64,000 bases of DNA from an uncultured Bacillota bacterium (GTDB lineage Bacteria > Bacillota > Clostridia > Lachnospirales > CAG-274), in the NCBI GenBank assembly GCA_958426775.1, contig CATZZP010000012.1, forward strand, positions 4,820 through 68,819, in the 5' to 3' direction. This document shows, piece by piece, positions 8,531 to 18,200 of this stretch. The position numbers and the translations under genes are program-made. Numbering within the stretch: the stretch's first letter is position 1; each line of letters opens with the position of its first letter. Under the pieces are notes generated by a model. That model was not told the origin of the DNA and made no database searches. It saw only the letters and a program-made list of their open reading frames with translations.

Positions 8531-10573
8531 ATGCGTAAATTAATCGGAATTTTTATGACGCTTGTTATGGCATTTAGCTGTATCGGTATTTCTGCTACGG
8601 GAGTATCTGCCGCAGAGATTATACCCGTTTACTTAAACGGCGAGCAGATTGTTTATGACAGCAATGATGCTCAGCCTCAGATTTTCAACTCACGTACATA
8701 TGTGCCTATAAGAAAGACTGCTGAAAGCTTAGGTCTTACCATTGACTGGAACTCAAAAACAGAAACCCTTACCTTTACACGTGAGGGTGTGACTATTGCC
8801 CATACAATGCGTTCTGACATTGTATACGTAAACGGTGAAACAAAGCGTTTTGATACAAAGTCAATCAATAAGAATAACAGAACCCTTATGCCTATAAGAA
8901 TGTTAGGCGAGTCCATAGGTGCCGATGTGGAGTGGGATAATACAAAAAGATGTGTATACATTACAACATCAACACCTAAGATAAAAACTGCAACAGCCTC
9001 TGAAACTGTTGTACAGTCAGGCAAGGAAATTACTCTTACAGCCACTGCTACAGGTGCATCAAAGGTCAGGTTTGTAGATGCAGACACTAAGACGCAGATT
9101 GCTGAGGTAGCACAGTATACAGAGGCTACTGACGGCACACGTACCTTTACCTGCAAAGTAACACCTGCCAACAGCAGTGAAACAAGTATTATTAAAACCT
9201 ACTATGTATATCCGGGTACAGAGGGTGGCTATATTGAGTCATTAGAAAGCAGCGGTAAGGTATCTGTAATGGTATCCAGCGGAGTTACAACTACAGAGAC
9301 TACAACAGAAACCACCACTAAGGATAAAGACGACGATGACGATGATGAGTTAGGCGTACAGGATAATTATGAGTCAGACCATATGATAAGCGTTAAGCTT
9401 AACAGCAAGACTGCTGAAATTGATGATTATGCAGAGCTTGTAATCAGAACTGATGATGAGGTAAACAGAGTTAAGGTTACAAATAACTTCAGCGACAGAA
9501 CAGCAGTTGTATCTAACTATGATGAAGATGACGATGAAAGAGAGTTTACCGTTAAAACCAAGCTTACCAAGAAGGGTACGGCAAGGCTTTACATATATCT
9601 TTCTACCGAGGACGGCGGTTATGAGGACGACTGCCAAAATGTATACATTAAGGTAGAGGATGAGGATGACGACAGTGATACAGACTACGGTGACCTTGAA
9701 ATTATCGATATTGAATTAATTGATGAGGATGTATACGAGGGTGAGGACGTGCAGGTAATTGTTTATACCAGTACGGATATTACCGAGGTGTCTATTTATG
9801 ATAAGGATGACGTCAGAATGTGCTCAGCAGCTACTACATCTGAAAAATACTCCAATAAGTATAAGTGGTCACTTGATTTTGAAATGAATTCCGATGAAGA
9901 TGAGGAATTTACCGTCTATGCTTATAATGAGGATGGGGAAGAAACCTCAGACGAATTTGAGGTATCAGGCGACAGCTATTCAAAGAATGACCTTGTGGTA
10001 CTTAGTGTAATACAAAAGACAAATGATGTTGAAGAGGACGAGGACTGTAAGCTTGTTGTAAGAACAACTAAGTCAGCTGAAAGGGCTGTTATTGAAACCA
10101 AAGGCGGTACAGAGCTTGACAGTACAGATTCAAGTAAAACAAGCAGCGGTGTTAAGGAATTTAAGCTTACAATACAGGCATATGACGCTGATACGGAGTA
10201 TGTTGCCTACGCTTATGATGAGGAAGAGAACAGCGACAGCAGAAAGTTTACCCTTAATGTAAACGAGGTAGAATTGCCTGAAATTAACTCAGTAGATATT
10301 TCCGATACTACAGTTGATGAGGGTGACGATGTAGATGTTACCGTATACACAAATAAGGCAGTAGAAAGAGTATGGATTGAGGACTCAGAGGGCAATAGAG
10401 TAAGCAAGCGTGTTTCAAACCCTGATGATGAGGATGGCGATGAGTATATCTGGGAGCTTGACTTTAATGCAGATGAAACGGGCAGCAGAGTATCTTACTT
10501 GATAATCGCAGAGGGCGAGGACAGTGATGATACTGATGAATATGACTTTAAGCTTAGAGTTGACGAGGAATAA
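8531..10573 (+). CDS. Secreted stalk-domain protein with repeated acidic Ig-like modules
   Basis: A 680-aa exported protein. A signal peptide (about residues 1-30, ending TGVSAAE) precedes two copper-amine-oxidase-like stalk blocks (FNSRTYVPIRKTAESLG; NRTLMPIRMLGESIGADV). A TTTETTTETTT linker followed by an Asp run leads into about four acidic beta-sandwich-like modules of roughly 100 aa, each opening with a segment such as VDEGDDVDVTVYTNKAV. The high Asp/Glu content suggests calcium binding or a cell-surface role. ATG 8531 has AAAGGATG upstream. It is a monocistronic unit with a promoter at 8463 and a terminator at 10585. Function unknown; it is related in design to the proteins at 7071 and 56467. 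Confidence 0.8.
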   Translation: MRKLIGIFMTLVMAFSCIGISATGVSAAEIIPVYLNGEQIVYDSNDAQPQIFNSRTYVPIRKTAESLGLTIDWNSKTETLTFTREGVTIAHTMRSDIVYVNGETKRFDTKSINKNNRTLMPIRMLGESIGADVEWDNTKRCVYITTSTPKIKTATASETVVQSGKEITLTATATGASKVRFVDADTKTQIAEVAQYTEATDGTRTFTCKVTPANSSETSIIKTYYVYPGTEGGYIESLESSGKVSVMVSSGVTTTETTTETTTKDKDDDDDDELGVQDNYESDHMISVKLNSKTAEIDDYAELVIRTDDEVNRVKVTNNFSDRTAVVSNYDEDDDEREFTVKTKLTKKGTARLYIYLSTEDGGYEDDCQNVYIKVEDEDDDSDTDYGDLEIIDIELIDEDVYEGEDVQVIVYTSTDITEVSIYDKDDVRMCSAATTSEKYSNKYKWSLDFEMNSDEDEEFTVYAYNEDGEETSDEFEVSGDSYSKNDLVVLSVIQKTNDVEEDEDCKLVVRTTKSAERAVIETKGGTELDSTDSSKTSSGVKEFKLTIQAYDADTEYVAYAYDEEENSDSRKFTLNVNEVELPEINSVDISDTTVDEGDDVDVTVYTNKAVERVWIEDSEGNRVSKRVSNPDDEDGDEYIWELDFNADETGSRVSYLIIAEGEDSDDTDEYDFKLRVDEE

Positions 10574-10584
10574 TAATTAAACCA

Positions 10585-10624
10585 AAAGCTGGTGTACGGC
10601 AAGGCTGTACATCGGCTTTTTTCT
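10585..10624 (+). terminator. Intrinsic terminator after the large stalk-domain gene
   Basis: AAAGCTGGTGTAC pairs with GTACATCGGCTTT (two G-U pairs), followed by a T-rich tract. Confidence 0.85.
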
Positions 10625-10663
10625 TTTTGATATATTTAATAAGCTCTTTAGCTGAATTTCAAT

Positions 10664-10693
10664 AAAAACGGAGATACCTTCGGGTATCTCCGT
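10664..10693 (-). terminator. Terminator of the minus-strand kinase-like gene
   Basis: A perfect 11-bp stem ACGGAGATACC / GGTATCTCCGT. The plus-strand loop is TTCG (CGAA in the minus-strand RNA), and on the minus strand the stem is followed by five T. Confidence 0.9.
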
Positions 10694-10706
10694 AAAAAAT
10701 TGATTA

Positions 10707-11306
10707 TTACTGCTTTACAAGCTCTGTTATAATTTCGGCACATTTATCAATACCTATTTTACCGCTGTTAAGGCAGATGTGGTAGTTTTCTGCATTACCC
10801 CACATTCTGTCGGTATAATGACGATAGTAATTCATACGCTTTTTATCCTTATCGGCAAGTCGCTTTTCAGGTGAGTCTGCTTTTTCGCCGTAAATATCTA
10901 CAATTCGCTTTGCCCTAAATTCCATATCTGCATGGATAAAGGTGTTAAAGCAATCAGTGCGGTCCTTTAATATATAGTCGGCACATCTGCCTACAATAAC
11001 ACAGCTTCCCTTATCTGCCAGCTCCTTTATAAGATTGTGCTGGAAAATATAGAGGCTGTCTGTAGTGGACATATAATTACCTGCCGCCAAGCCTGAGGTT
11101 GCCATACTGAAAAGCAAACTGCTTCTGTAGCCGGCATATTCTCCTGCCTCACGAATAAAGCTTTCATCAAAGCCGCTTTTTTTGGCAATTTCGCTTACTA
11201 GCTCATTATCATAATAAGCATAGCCTAAGTTATTAGCTACCTTTTTTGCTATGGTACGTCCGCCGCTGCCGAATTGTCTGCTTACTGTAACTATATTATA
11301 GCTCAT
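10707..11306 (-). CDS. Cytidylate kinase-like P-loop protein
   Basis: A 199-aa cytoplasmic P-loop protein of the cytidylate-kinase-like (AAA_26) family common in Clostridia. The Walker-A-like loop is SRQFGSGGRTIAKKVA (residues 9-24). RCADYILKDR and the Arg/Lys-rich segment KRLADKDKKRMNYYRHYTD form the lid-like region. It differs from true CMP kinase (cmk), which has a GxxGSGKST loop, so the substrate is uncertain. It follows the DUF4364 gene by 14 bp and shares its promoter at 11996-12024; the terminator is at 10664-10693. Confidence 0.85.
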   Translation of the reverse strand: MSYNIVTVSRQFGSGGRTIAKKVANNLGYAYYDNELVSEIAKKSGFDESFIREAGEYAGYRSSLLFSMATSGLAAGNYMSTTDSLYIFQHNLIKELADKGSCVIVGRCADYILKDRTDCFNTFIHADMEFRAKRIVDIYGEKADSPEKRLADKDKKRMNYYRHYTDRMWGNAENYHICLNSGKIGIDKCAEIITELVKQ

Positions 11307-11320
11307 AATTATCCCTCCGT

Positions 11321-11938
11321 TTATTCCTCATCATCAATGGCACCGTCATTGTTGACATGGTTGTTTTCAAAATCCTGCTGAAGGCTCTTTCCCATAGATT
11401 GACCTAAATCTTCATCAATCATAACGGAAAGTATTTTGCCGTACAGCTCTGTTACATTATTCCTCCAGTTACGTTTAATGGCTTTAGCCTGCTCCTTGGA
11501 CACTACGGATATATTAACCTCCATAAGGGGAGTTTCGTCCTCATATACACCGCATTTTACTACATAGTCATTTTCACTGTTGTAAAAATAGTTGGCAACT
11601 ACCTCAAACTCACGCTTAATACGCCTTTTGTTAACACTTACATATTCACAAATGGCAGTACGCTTAGAGTAAGGAATTTGCTTTGAGAACATTCTTAAAG
11701 CATCCTCTCCGTCAGGAGTAATAGTGTACATTGTAGTGTTGCTTTCGTTTACCTCATCGTCAATAAAGCCGTTGCTTACAAGCTCTGCCATATATTGCTG
11801 ACATTCAAAATAGCTCATATATCCGCATTCTGCCGTAAAATCTACAATTTGTGCTATAGAAAGCGACATATCCATTTGATATAGTAAAAATAAAAGTATA
11901 AGCTTATTCTCTACCGGCTTTTGAAAACTATCAGGCAT
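11321..11938 (-). CDS. DUF4364 family winged-helix protein
   Basis: A 205-aa cytoplasmic protein of the DUF4364 family of Clostridia. The N-terminal 85 residues look like a winged helix (NKLILLFLLYQMDMSLSIAQI, then YFECQQYMAELVSNGFI and a TMYTITPDGEDAL wing). The C-terminal half is an alpha/beta domain of unknown role. It is probably a DNA-binding regulator, but its target is unknown. It heads a two-gene operon with the cytidylate-kinase-like gene. Confidence 0.82.
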   Translation of the reverse strand: MPDSFQKPVENKLILLFLLYQMDMSLSIAQIVDFTAECGYMSYFECQQYMAELVSNGFIDDEVNESNTTMYTITPDGEDALRMFSKQIPYSKRTAICEYVSVNKRRIKREFEVVANYFYNSENDYVVKCGVYEDETPLMEVNISVVSKEQAKAIKRNWRNNVTELYGKILSVMIDEDLGQSMGKSLQQDFENNHVNNDGAIDDEE

Positions 11939-11995
11939 AAATTAGCCCTCCCTGTTACTGATACGCACTGTAAAAAGTGCTAGAATGATAAGAAT

Positions 11996-12024
11996 ATTAT
12001 ACTTTATTTTTACAATAAACGCAA
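11996..12024 (-). promoter_or_regulatory. Minus-strand promoter of the DUF4364-kinase operon
   Basis: Read on the minus strand: TTGCGT, 17-bp spacer, TATAAT. A small GCACT/AGTGC hairpin lies in the leader. Confidence 0.65.
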
Positions 12025-12083
12025 CTGATTATAATATCCATATTTTAGCATAAAATTTTGTTGATTTTATCTATTGAAAAATT

Positions 12084-13019
12084 TTAATTTTTTAGTTTCA
12101 TACCCTGATAGGTCTGTCTTTCTTTGAATATACGGCTTATACCGTTTAATACCCGCCTTTTATCAAGACTCCACCATGGCTCTGCCAAAAGCTCCTTACT
12201 GCCGTCACCTGTTATACGGTGTACGCTTATGTAAGGCGGCAGTACTTCAATTATATCTGCTATAAGGTTAATATACTCGTCATAGGAAAGCACCTTAAAG
12301 GGCTTTTCTCTATACATTTTATATAGCCTTGTGTCCTTTAAAATATGCAAAAGCTGTAGCTTTAAGCCGTCTGTACCGCAGGCAACCGCATAATTTACAG
12401 AGTTAAGCATATCTTCTTTTGTTTCATAGGGCAGACCTAAGATAATATGGGTGATTACATCTATATTATAGCTTTTTAAAAGAGAAACAGCATATTTATA
12501 AACCCGGTTTTCGTAGCAACGGTTAATAAGGACTGCACTTTCGTTTTTAGAGGTCTGCAAGCCCAGCTCCACACATACATATACCTTTTGGGAAAGCTCA
12601 GCTAAAAGCTCGCATACTGCCCTGTCTATGCAGTCGGGACGTGTGGCAACGGAAAGTGCAACCACATCCTTACAGCTGATAGCCTCCGTATATCTTGACC
12701 TTAGTACATCTATATTACCATAGGTGCTTGTATATGCCTGAAAATATGCCATATATATATTGTCGGTTCCCCATTTTGTACTCATTTTATTTTTCATTGC
12801 CTCAATCTGTTCTGTAATTGACAGAGTGCGACTTGCGGCAAAATCTCCGGAGCCTCTGGAACTACAGAATATACAGCCCTTTTCAGAGAGAGTGCCGTCT
12901 CTGTTGGGGCAGGTAAAGCCACCGTCTAAGGCAAGCTTAATTACCTTTTTGCCGAGTCTGTTGCGAAAAAAATCGTTGGCACTGTAAAATGGGTGATTAG
13001 GTGATAATTTAATTTCCAT
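12084..13019 (-). CDS. TIGR01212-type radical SAM protein (YhcC-like)
   Basis: A 311-aa radical SAM enzyme. The 4Fe-4S cluster cysteines are in the unusual wide spacing of this family: C37, C49 and C52 (FTCPNRDGTLSEKGCIFC, CX11CX2C). LSVATRPDCI and VELGLQT follow, then THIILGLPYETKEDM, typical of TIGR01212. The reaction is not established; relatives are linked to tRNA or sulfur chemistry only by context. ATG 13019 fits the family N terminus; a GTG at 13058 would extend it. Neither has a good ribosome site. Its upstream side is the DnaA-box cluster, so DnaA could influence its transcription. Confidence 0.87.
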   Translation of the reverse strand: MEIKLSPNHPFYSANDFFRNRLGKKVIKLALDGGFTCPNRDGTLSEKGCIFCSSRGSGDFAASRTLSITEQIEAMKNKMSTKWGTDNIYMAYFQAYTSTYGNIDVLRSRYTEAISCKDVVALSVATRPDCIDRAVCELLAELSQKVYVCVELGLQTSKNESAVLINRCYENRVYKYAVSLLKSYNIDVITHIILGLPYETKEDMLNSVNYAVACGTDGLKLQLLHILKDTRLYKMYREKPFKVLSYDEYINLIADIIEVLPPYISVHRITGDGSKELLAEPWWSLDKRRVLNGISRIFKERQTYQGMKLKN

Positions 13020-13050
13020 AATTTTGTTGTATTTTATTAGTATTTGTAAT

Positions 13051-13188
13051 TTATCCACAAAAAAGGGTGAAGTGCTGTGAATGCGGCAGTGGATAACTTA
13101 ATTTTATCCACAGGGTTATTCACAAATCTGCTGAATAAGCCGTATGTTTATCCACAGATAGGGCAGGGGACTTATCCACATTTCCACA
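13051..13188. promoter_or_regulatory. DnaA-box cluster in an intergenic region
   Basis: Five perfect TTATNCACA sites on the plus strand at 13051-13059, 13104-13112, 13116-13124, 13148-13156 and 13172-13180. There is one 8/9 match on the minus strand at 13088-13096 and a weak one near 13180-13188. No dnaA, dnaN, rpmH or gidA gene is nearby, so this is more likely a DnaA titration/regulatory cluster than the main origin. It lies upstream of the radical SAM gene and just past the 3' end of the GNAT gene. Confidence 0.85.
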
Positions 13189-13189
13189 T

Positions 13190-13675
13190 TTATACCTTGT
13201 GATAGTATAAAATTATATCCTCATAAGTATTGTTTTTGTTTAAAAAGCCTTGGGGTATAACACCAAGCTTTTCAAAGCCAAGCTTGTCATAAAGGGCTGT
13301 TGCAGCCTTATTAGATACAACAACTGCATTAAACTGTAATATTTTAAAGCCAAACCTGCCGGCATTTTCAAGGCAGTGTCTGACAAGCTTTTCTCCTATA
13401 CCTCTGCCTTTTGCGTAGGAGGCTACGGCAAAGGAGGCATTTGAAATGTGAGAGCATCTGCCTATATTGTTAGGGTGAAGTATATAAAGACCTTGGACAA
13501 TGCCATTTTCCTCTGCAACGGCGGTCAAGGTCTGCTCGGCAAAAAAGCGGTAGCCCTCATCAACAGTAAGAGTATCAATCTGAGGAAATGCCATACCTTC
13601 ATTTACAACCTCGTTCCATATAGAAACCATTTGGGGAATTTCTTCGTTTTTATATGCTCTGACGGTAATATACAT
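13190..13675 (-). CDS. GNAT family N-acetyltransferase
   Basis: A 161-aa single-domain acetyltransferase. The acetyl-CoA site is VASYAKGRGIGEKLVRHCLE (about residues 84-103), and ALYDKLGFEKLGV is the usual C-terminal strand-helix. AGGGAGG precedes ATG 13675. The substrate is unknown; the N-terminal WNEVVNEGMAFPQID segment resembles phosphinothricin-type or small-molecule acetyltransferases. It stands alone with its 3' end touching the DnaA-box cluster. Confidence 0.88.
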   Translation of the reverse strand: MYITVRAYKNEEIPQMVSIWNEVVNEGMAFPQIDTLTVDEGYRFFAEQTLTAVAEENGIVQGLYILHPNNIGRCSHISNASFAVASYAKGRGIGEKLVRHCLENAGRFGFKILQFNAVVVSNKAATALYDKLGFEKLGVIPQGFLNKNNTYEDIILYYHKV

Positions 13676-13777
13676 TTTTAATACCTCCCTGTATATATCT
13701 TAAGTTTAATTTTAAACCAAGTAAGGCTGTAAGTCAACTAAACTAAAAATATCTGATAGGGGAATTATGCAAAATTA

Positions 13778-13806
13778 TTGACATTTAGGGGCAACTTCTG
13801 TATTAT
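13778..13806 (+). promoter_or_regulatory. Promoter of the 13869 gene pair
   Basis: TTGACA at 13778-13783, 17-bp spacer, TATTAT at 13801-13806. Confidence 0.75.
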
Positions 13807-13868
13807 ATAAAGTAAGAATGTAATTTTATTATTAAAATAGTATAGAGTTGCTGTAATAGGAGGAAATA

Positions 13869-14468
13869 ATGGGGATATTTGATAAAATATTTAAGTCCTT
13901 AGGCAGGGGGGATAATGCTGAGGATAATTCTGATGTCAGGGCTATAATGTCTACAGGGGGTACACCATTAAAGCCCCAAAGGCTTTATGAGGATTTTTTT
14001 TATGATGAGGACGATATAGAAATAAATTACTCATTTATGCTTAGCGGTGATTTTCTGCCAAGCAAAAGCCATGTGGCAGAGGTTGACTTTTTAGCTGTCT
14101 ATGAGCCGGAGTCTAAAAGCAGCTTTGGTGAGTATGATTATAATAAGCCCGTATTTATGCTTGTAAATGCCGCTGAGGACGAAATATATACAATGATTGA
14201 TGAATATAAAAACGGCAATACACCTAAGGAGGCTATGTCCTTTAAGCCTGTAAGTGACCTGGGTGAAAAGGTGTATTTTAGTGCAAAAATAAGATTTAAC
14301 GGCAGTATACTCTATTTTTATGCTTTTGACAGAGGCTTAATGTGGGAAAATTGCTATATGGGTGTTATGTATAATGAATACTATATGGCTACAGAATTAG
14401 AAAATAAGCTTTTAAAGGCTGTTGACGAGGCGATACGTACCTATAAGGAAAAAGCGGCTGAAGCTTAA
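13869..14468 (+). CDS. Hypothetical protein
   Basis: A 199-aa soluble protein that I do not recognise. It starts MGIFDKIFKSLGRG, an amphipathic N terminus also seen in membrane-associated phage-shock or stress proteins, and is otherwise rich in aromatic and acidic residues (YEDFFYDEDDIEINYSF). There is no signal peptide and no cysteine motif. TAGGAGG precedes the start. It is followed 43 bp later by another unknown protein; both sit upstream of dnaE and share a strong promoter at 13778. Function unknown. Confidence 0.7.
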   Translation: MGIFDKIFKSLGRGDNAEDNSDVRAIMSTGGTPLKPQRLYEDFFYDEDDIEINYSFMLSGDFLPSKSHVAEVDFLAVYEPESKSSFGEYDYNKPVFMLVNAAEDEIYTMIDEYKNGNTPKEAMSFKPVSDLGEKVYFSAKIRFNGSILYFYAFDRGLMWENCYMGVMYNEYYMATELENKLLKAVDEAIRTYKEKAAEA

Positions 14469-14511
14469 ACAGCTGAATTTATAATACGCACTTTTTAAGA
14501 CGGGGGATTAT

Positions 14512-15192
14512 ATGACTGAAATAAATAACTCCTTTATTGAAAATATCGATAATGCAGATGAGATGCTTAACGATATTCGCAGTGCGAATATTGAGGAGGC
14601 ACTTATAAACCTTATTAAAAACAAGTATGATATTGATATACATTATATTGACTTTTCTTTTGATTACAGCGGTATGTTCAATATAGCTCTTTATACTGAA
14701 AATACCGATGAATGGTTTAAGCTTAACCGTAGATTTTTTCAGGATTTCGGCGGCGTTATGGGCAATGTAATTAAAAGGGGTGACCTTATTGAGGACGTTT
14801 CAAACCTGCTGTATGCTAATAATATCTATGTAGGGGATATATGGATTTTATGCTATGACTACTCAATGGAGTATAAGGGCGAATGTATGGTCAGGCTTAT
14901 TAAGGAGCTTTTAAAGCTTAGATTTTATGAGTATTGGTATACCTATGACATAAATGACGACAGGTTTTACATAGTAATTGAGGTAGAGGATAAGACTAAG
15001 CTTCAGGCGGCAATTGAAAATGCGGATAGTGTTAAGGCAGCAGTAGGCGGTATACTTGAAAAAATTGATACTCAAAAGCGTATTGAGCCTAACGAAATAG
15101 GCTATGCGGTAGGCTGTAAGGCTGATATTATAGGCAGGGATGCAATGCATTGCATTAATGAGGAAAGTCTTGAAAAATGTTATAAGCTTTGA
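14512..15192 (+). CDS. Hypothetical protein
   Basis: A 226-aa acidic cytoplasmic protein without a family I can name. It has an alpha/beta pattern with many Tyr/Asp-rich strands (YDIDIHYIDFSFDYSGM; YWYTYDINDDRFYIVIEVED), with no signal peptide or membrane segment. It sits in a probable operon with the unknown protein at 13869 and ends at a terminator before dnaE. No reaction or partner can be proposed from sequence. Confidence 0.7.
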   Translation: MTEINNSFIENIDNADEMLNDIRSANIEEALINLIKNKYDIDIHYIDFSFDYSGMFNIALYTENTDEWFKLNRRFFQDFGGVMGNVIKRGDLIEDVSNLLYANNIYVGDIWILCYDYSMEYKGECMVRLIKELLKLRFYEYWYTYDINDDRFYIVIEVEDKTKLQAAIENADSVKAAVGGILEKIDTQKRIEPNEIGYAVGCKADIIGRDAMHCINEESLEKCYKL

Positions 15193-15225
15193 AAGGTACT
15201 TAACAGAAATTAAGTGCCTTTTTTT
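15193..15225 (+). terminator. Intrinsic terminator before dnaE
   Basis: AGGTACTTAA / TTAAGTGCCT stem, 6-nt loop, then seven T. Confidence 0.88.
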
Positions 15226-15285
15226 GGGCTTTAAATTTTACAAAATCTGTGATAGAATATGTTTATTGAAAAGGCAGGTGATATT

Positions 15286-18200
15286 ATGGCAGAGGAAAAA
15301 TTTACCCACTTACATGTGCATACGGAGTACAGTCTGCTTGACGGCTCTTCCAAAATAAGCGAGCTTTGTAAAAGAACAAAGGAGTTTGGTATGGATGCAA
15401 TAGCTATTACGGACCATGGTGTAATGTATGGGGTTATTGATTTTTATAAGGCGGCTTTAAAGGAGGGTATTAAGCCTATTATAGGCTGTGAGGTTTATGT
15501 TGCATCAGGCTCCAGGTTTAATAAGGAGCCTTCAGAGGATAATTACTACAATCATCTTGTTCTTTTGGCAGAAAATAATAAGGGCTATGAAAACCTTATT
15601 AAAATGGTGTCCTATGGCTTTATTGACGGCTTTTACTATAAACCCAGGATTGATATGGAGCTTATAAAAAAGTACCACGAGGGTATAATTGCTCTGTCGG
15701 CTTGTCTTGCAGGACCCGTAGCACGTACTGTATTAAGGCGTGGCTACGATATGGCAAAGGAGGTTGCCTTAGAGTACGACAGCATATTTGGCAGAGGTAA
15801 CTTCTATTTAGAGCTTCAGGACCATGGACCTCAGTCAGACGGTGCTACGGAGCAGCAAACAGTAAATCAGGCACTTTTACGTATGCACAAGGAAACGGAT
15901 ATACCCCTTGTCTGCACTAATGATTTACATTATATAAACGCAGAGGACGCAGAGGCACACGATATTCTCCTTTGCATACAAACAGGCAAAACCATTAAAG
16001 ACGAGGACAGAATGAGATACTTAGGGGGTCAGTTTTACTTAAAGTCCCCTAAGGAAATGTATGAGCTTTTCCCTTATGCAAGAGAGGCTTGTGAAAATAC
16101 CAATATTATAGCAGACAGATGTAATGTTACCTTTGAGTTTAACCATTATAAACTGCCTGTTTTTGATGTGCCTGACGGAATGACCGCCTCCGAGTATATG
16201 CGTAAGCTTACGCTGGAGGGGGCTGAGGCAAGGTATGAGGAAATTACTCCTGAAATTAAGGAAAGAATAGAATACGAAACAGGTGTAATTGAACAAATGG
16301 GCTTTGTGGACTACTTCCTTATAGTGTCTGACTTTATAGGCTATGCTAAGAGGAATGATATTATGGTAGGTCCCGGTCGAGGCTCGGCGGCAGGCAGTAT
16401 AGTAGCCTACTGCCTTAGGATAACCGATATTGACCCTATACGCTATGGCTTGCTTTTTGAGCGTTTCCTTAACCCTGAGCGTGTAAGTATGCCCGATATT
16501 GACGTGGACTTTTGCTATGAAAGACGTCAGGAGGTTATTGACTATGTAGTTGAAAAGTATGGTGCCGACCAGGTATCTCAGATTATAACCTTTGGTACAA
16601 TGAAGGCACGCAATGCTATACGTGATGTTGGTCGTGCTTTGGCTCTTCCTTACAGTGATTGTGACAAGGTGGCTAAAATGATACCTATGGAGCTTAAAAT
16701 GACCATAGATTTAGCTCTTGAAGTAAACAGCGACTTAGCTATGCTATACGAAAACGATGGGGATATTCATAACCTTATTGATATGGCACGTAAGCTTGAG
16801 GGTTTACCAAGACATTCCTCAACTCATGCGGCGGGCGTTGTTATCTGTGACCGACCGGTAGTTGACTATGTACCGTTAAGCACAAATGACGGTACCGTAA
16901 CCACTCAATTTACAATGACCACCATTGAGGAATTGGGCTTATTAAAAATGGATTTCCTGGGCTTAAGAACACTTACCGTAATACAAAACGCATTTAAAGA
17001 GATTGAGAGAAACTACGGTATTAAGCTTGCTCCCGATAAACTGGATTATGATGATAAAAGGGTGTTTGAGCTTATCTCAAGGGGTAATACAGAGGGTGTA
17101 TTCCAGCTTGAAAGTCCTGGTATGACCTCCTTTATGAAGGAGCTTCAGCCTCATAACATTGAGGATATAATTGCGGGCATATCCCTTTACCGTCCCGGTC
17201 CTATGGATTTTATACCCAAATATATTCAGGGCAAAAGAAATAAGGACAAGGTAAGCTACACTCACCCTGCCCTTGAGCCTATATTAAAGCCTACCTACGG
17301 CTGTATTGTCTATCAGGAGCAGGTTATGGAGATAGTGCGTGTGCTTGCGGGCTACTCACTGGGCAGAAGTGATATGGTACGTCGTGCCATGAGCAAGAAA
17401 AAGACGGACGTAATGGCTCTGGAAAAGGAAAAGTTCATTAACGGCGACGAAAAGGACGGAGTACCCGGATGTGTTAAAAACGGTATTCCTGCAAATATTG
17501 CAGAAAAGATATTTGATGAAATGACAGACTTTGCCAAGTATGCCTTTAATAAATCCCATGCGGCGGCTTATGCTGTTGTGGCTTATCAGACAGCCTGGCT
17601 TAAGACTTATTATCCCGTAGAGTTTATGGCGGCACTTTTAACAAGTGTAGCAGATAACAGTACAAAGGTAAGGGAGTATGCGGCAGAGTGCCGCAGAATG
17701 AATATATCAATTTTACCCCCTGATGTGAATAAGGGTTATCCGTGGTTTTCCAAGGAGGGTAATGATATACGTTTTGGTTTAGCTGCAATAAAGGGTGTAG
17801 GCAGACAGGCTGTTGAAGAAATGGTAGCCGATAGAGAACAAAAAGGCGAGTACATAAGCTTAACTCATTTTTTAGAAAGAATGAGCGGCAGTATGAACAC
17901 CAAATGTGTAGAAAGTCTTGTCTGCAGCGGTGCCTTTGCCTGTCTTGGGGGTAAACGCTCCCAGTATATGGTGGTTCATAAGATAATACATATGTCTTTG
18001 GGCCAGAGCCGCAGAAACAATCTGGAGGGACAGCTGAATTTGTTTGAAATGACGGCAGAAAGCCCTAAGGAGCTTTATAAGGACAATCTGCCTGAAATGG
18101 AGGAGCTTCCTAAAACAGAGCTTTTAGCACTGGAAAAGGAATACCTGGGTATATATGTAACAGGTCATCCTCTTTCGGAGTATGAGCCTGTGCTTAAAAA

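Noticed and set aside
13051..13188. Chromosomal origin oriC
   Set aside because: DnaA boxes alone do not prove an origin. No dnaA, dnaN, gidA or rpmH genes and no switch in gene orientation typical of an origin are present here.
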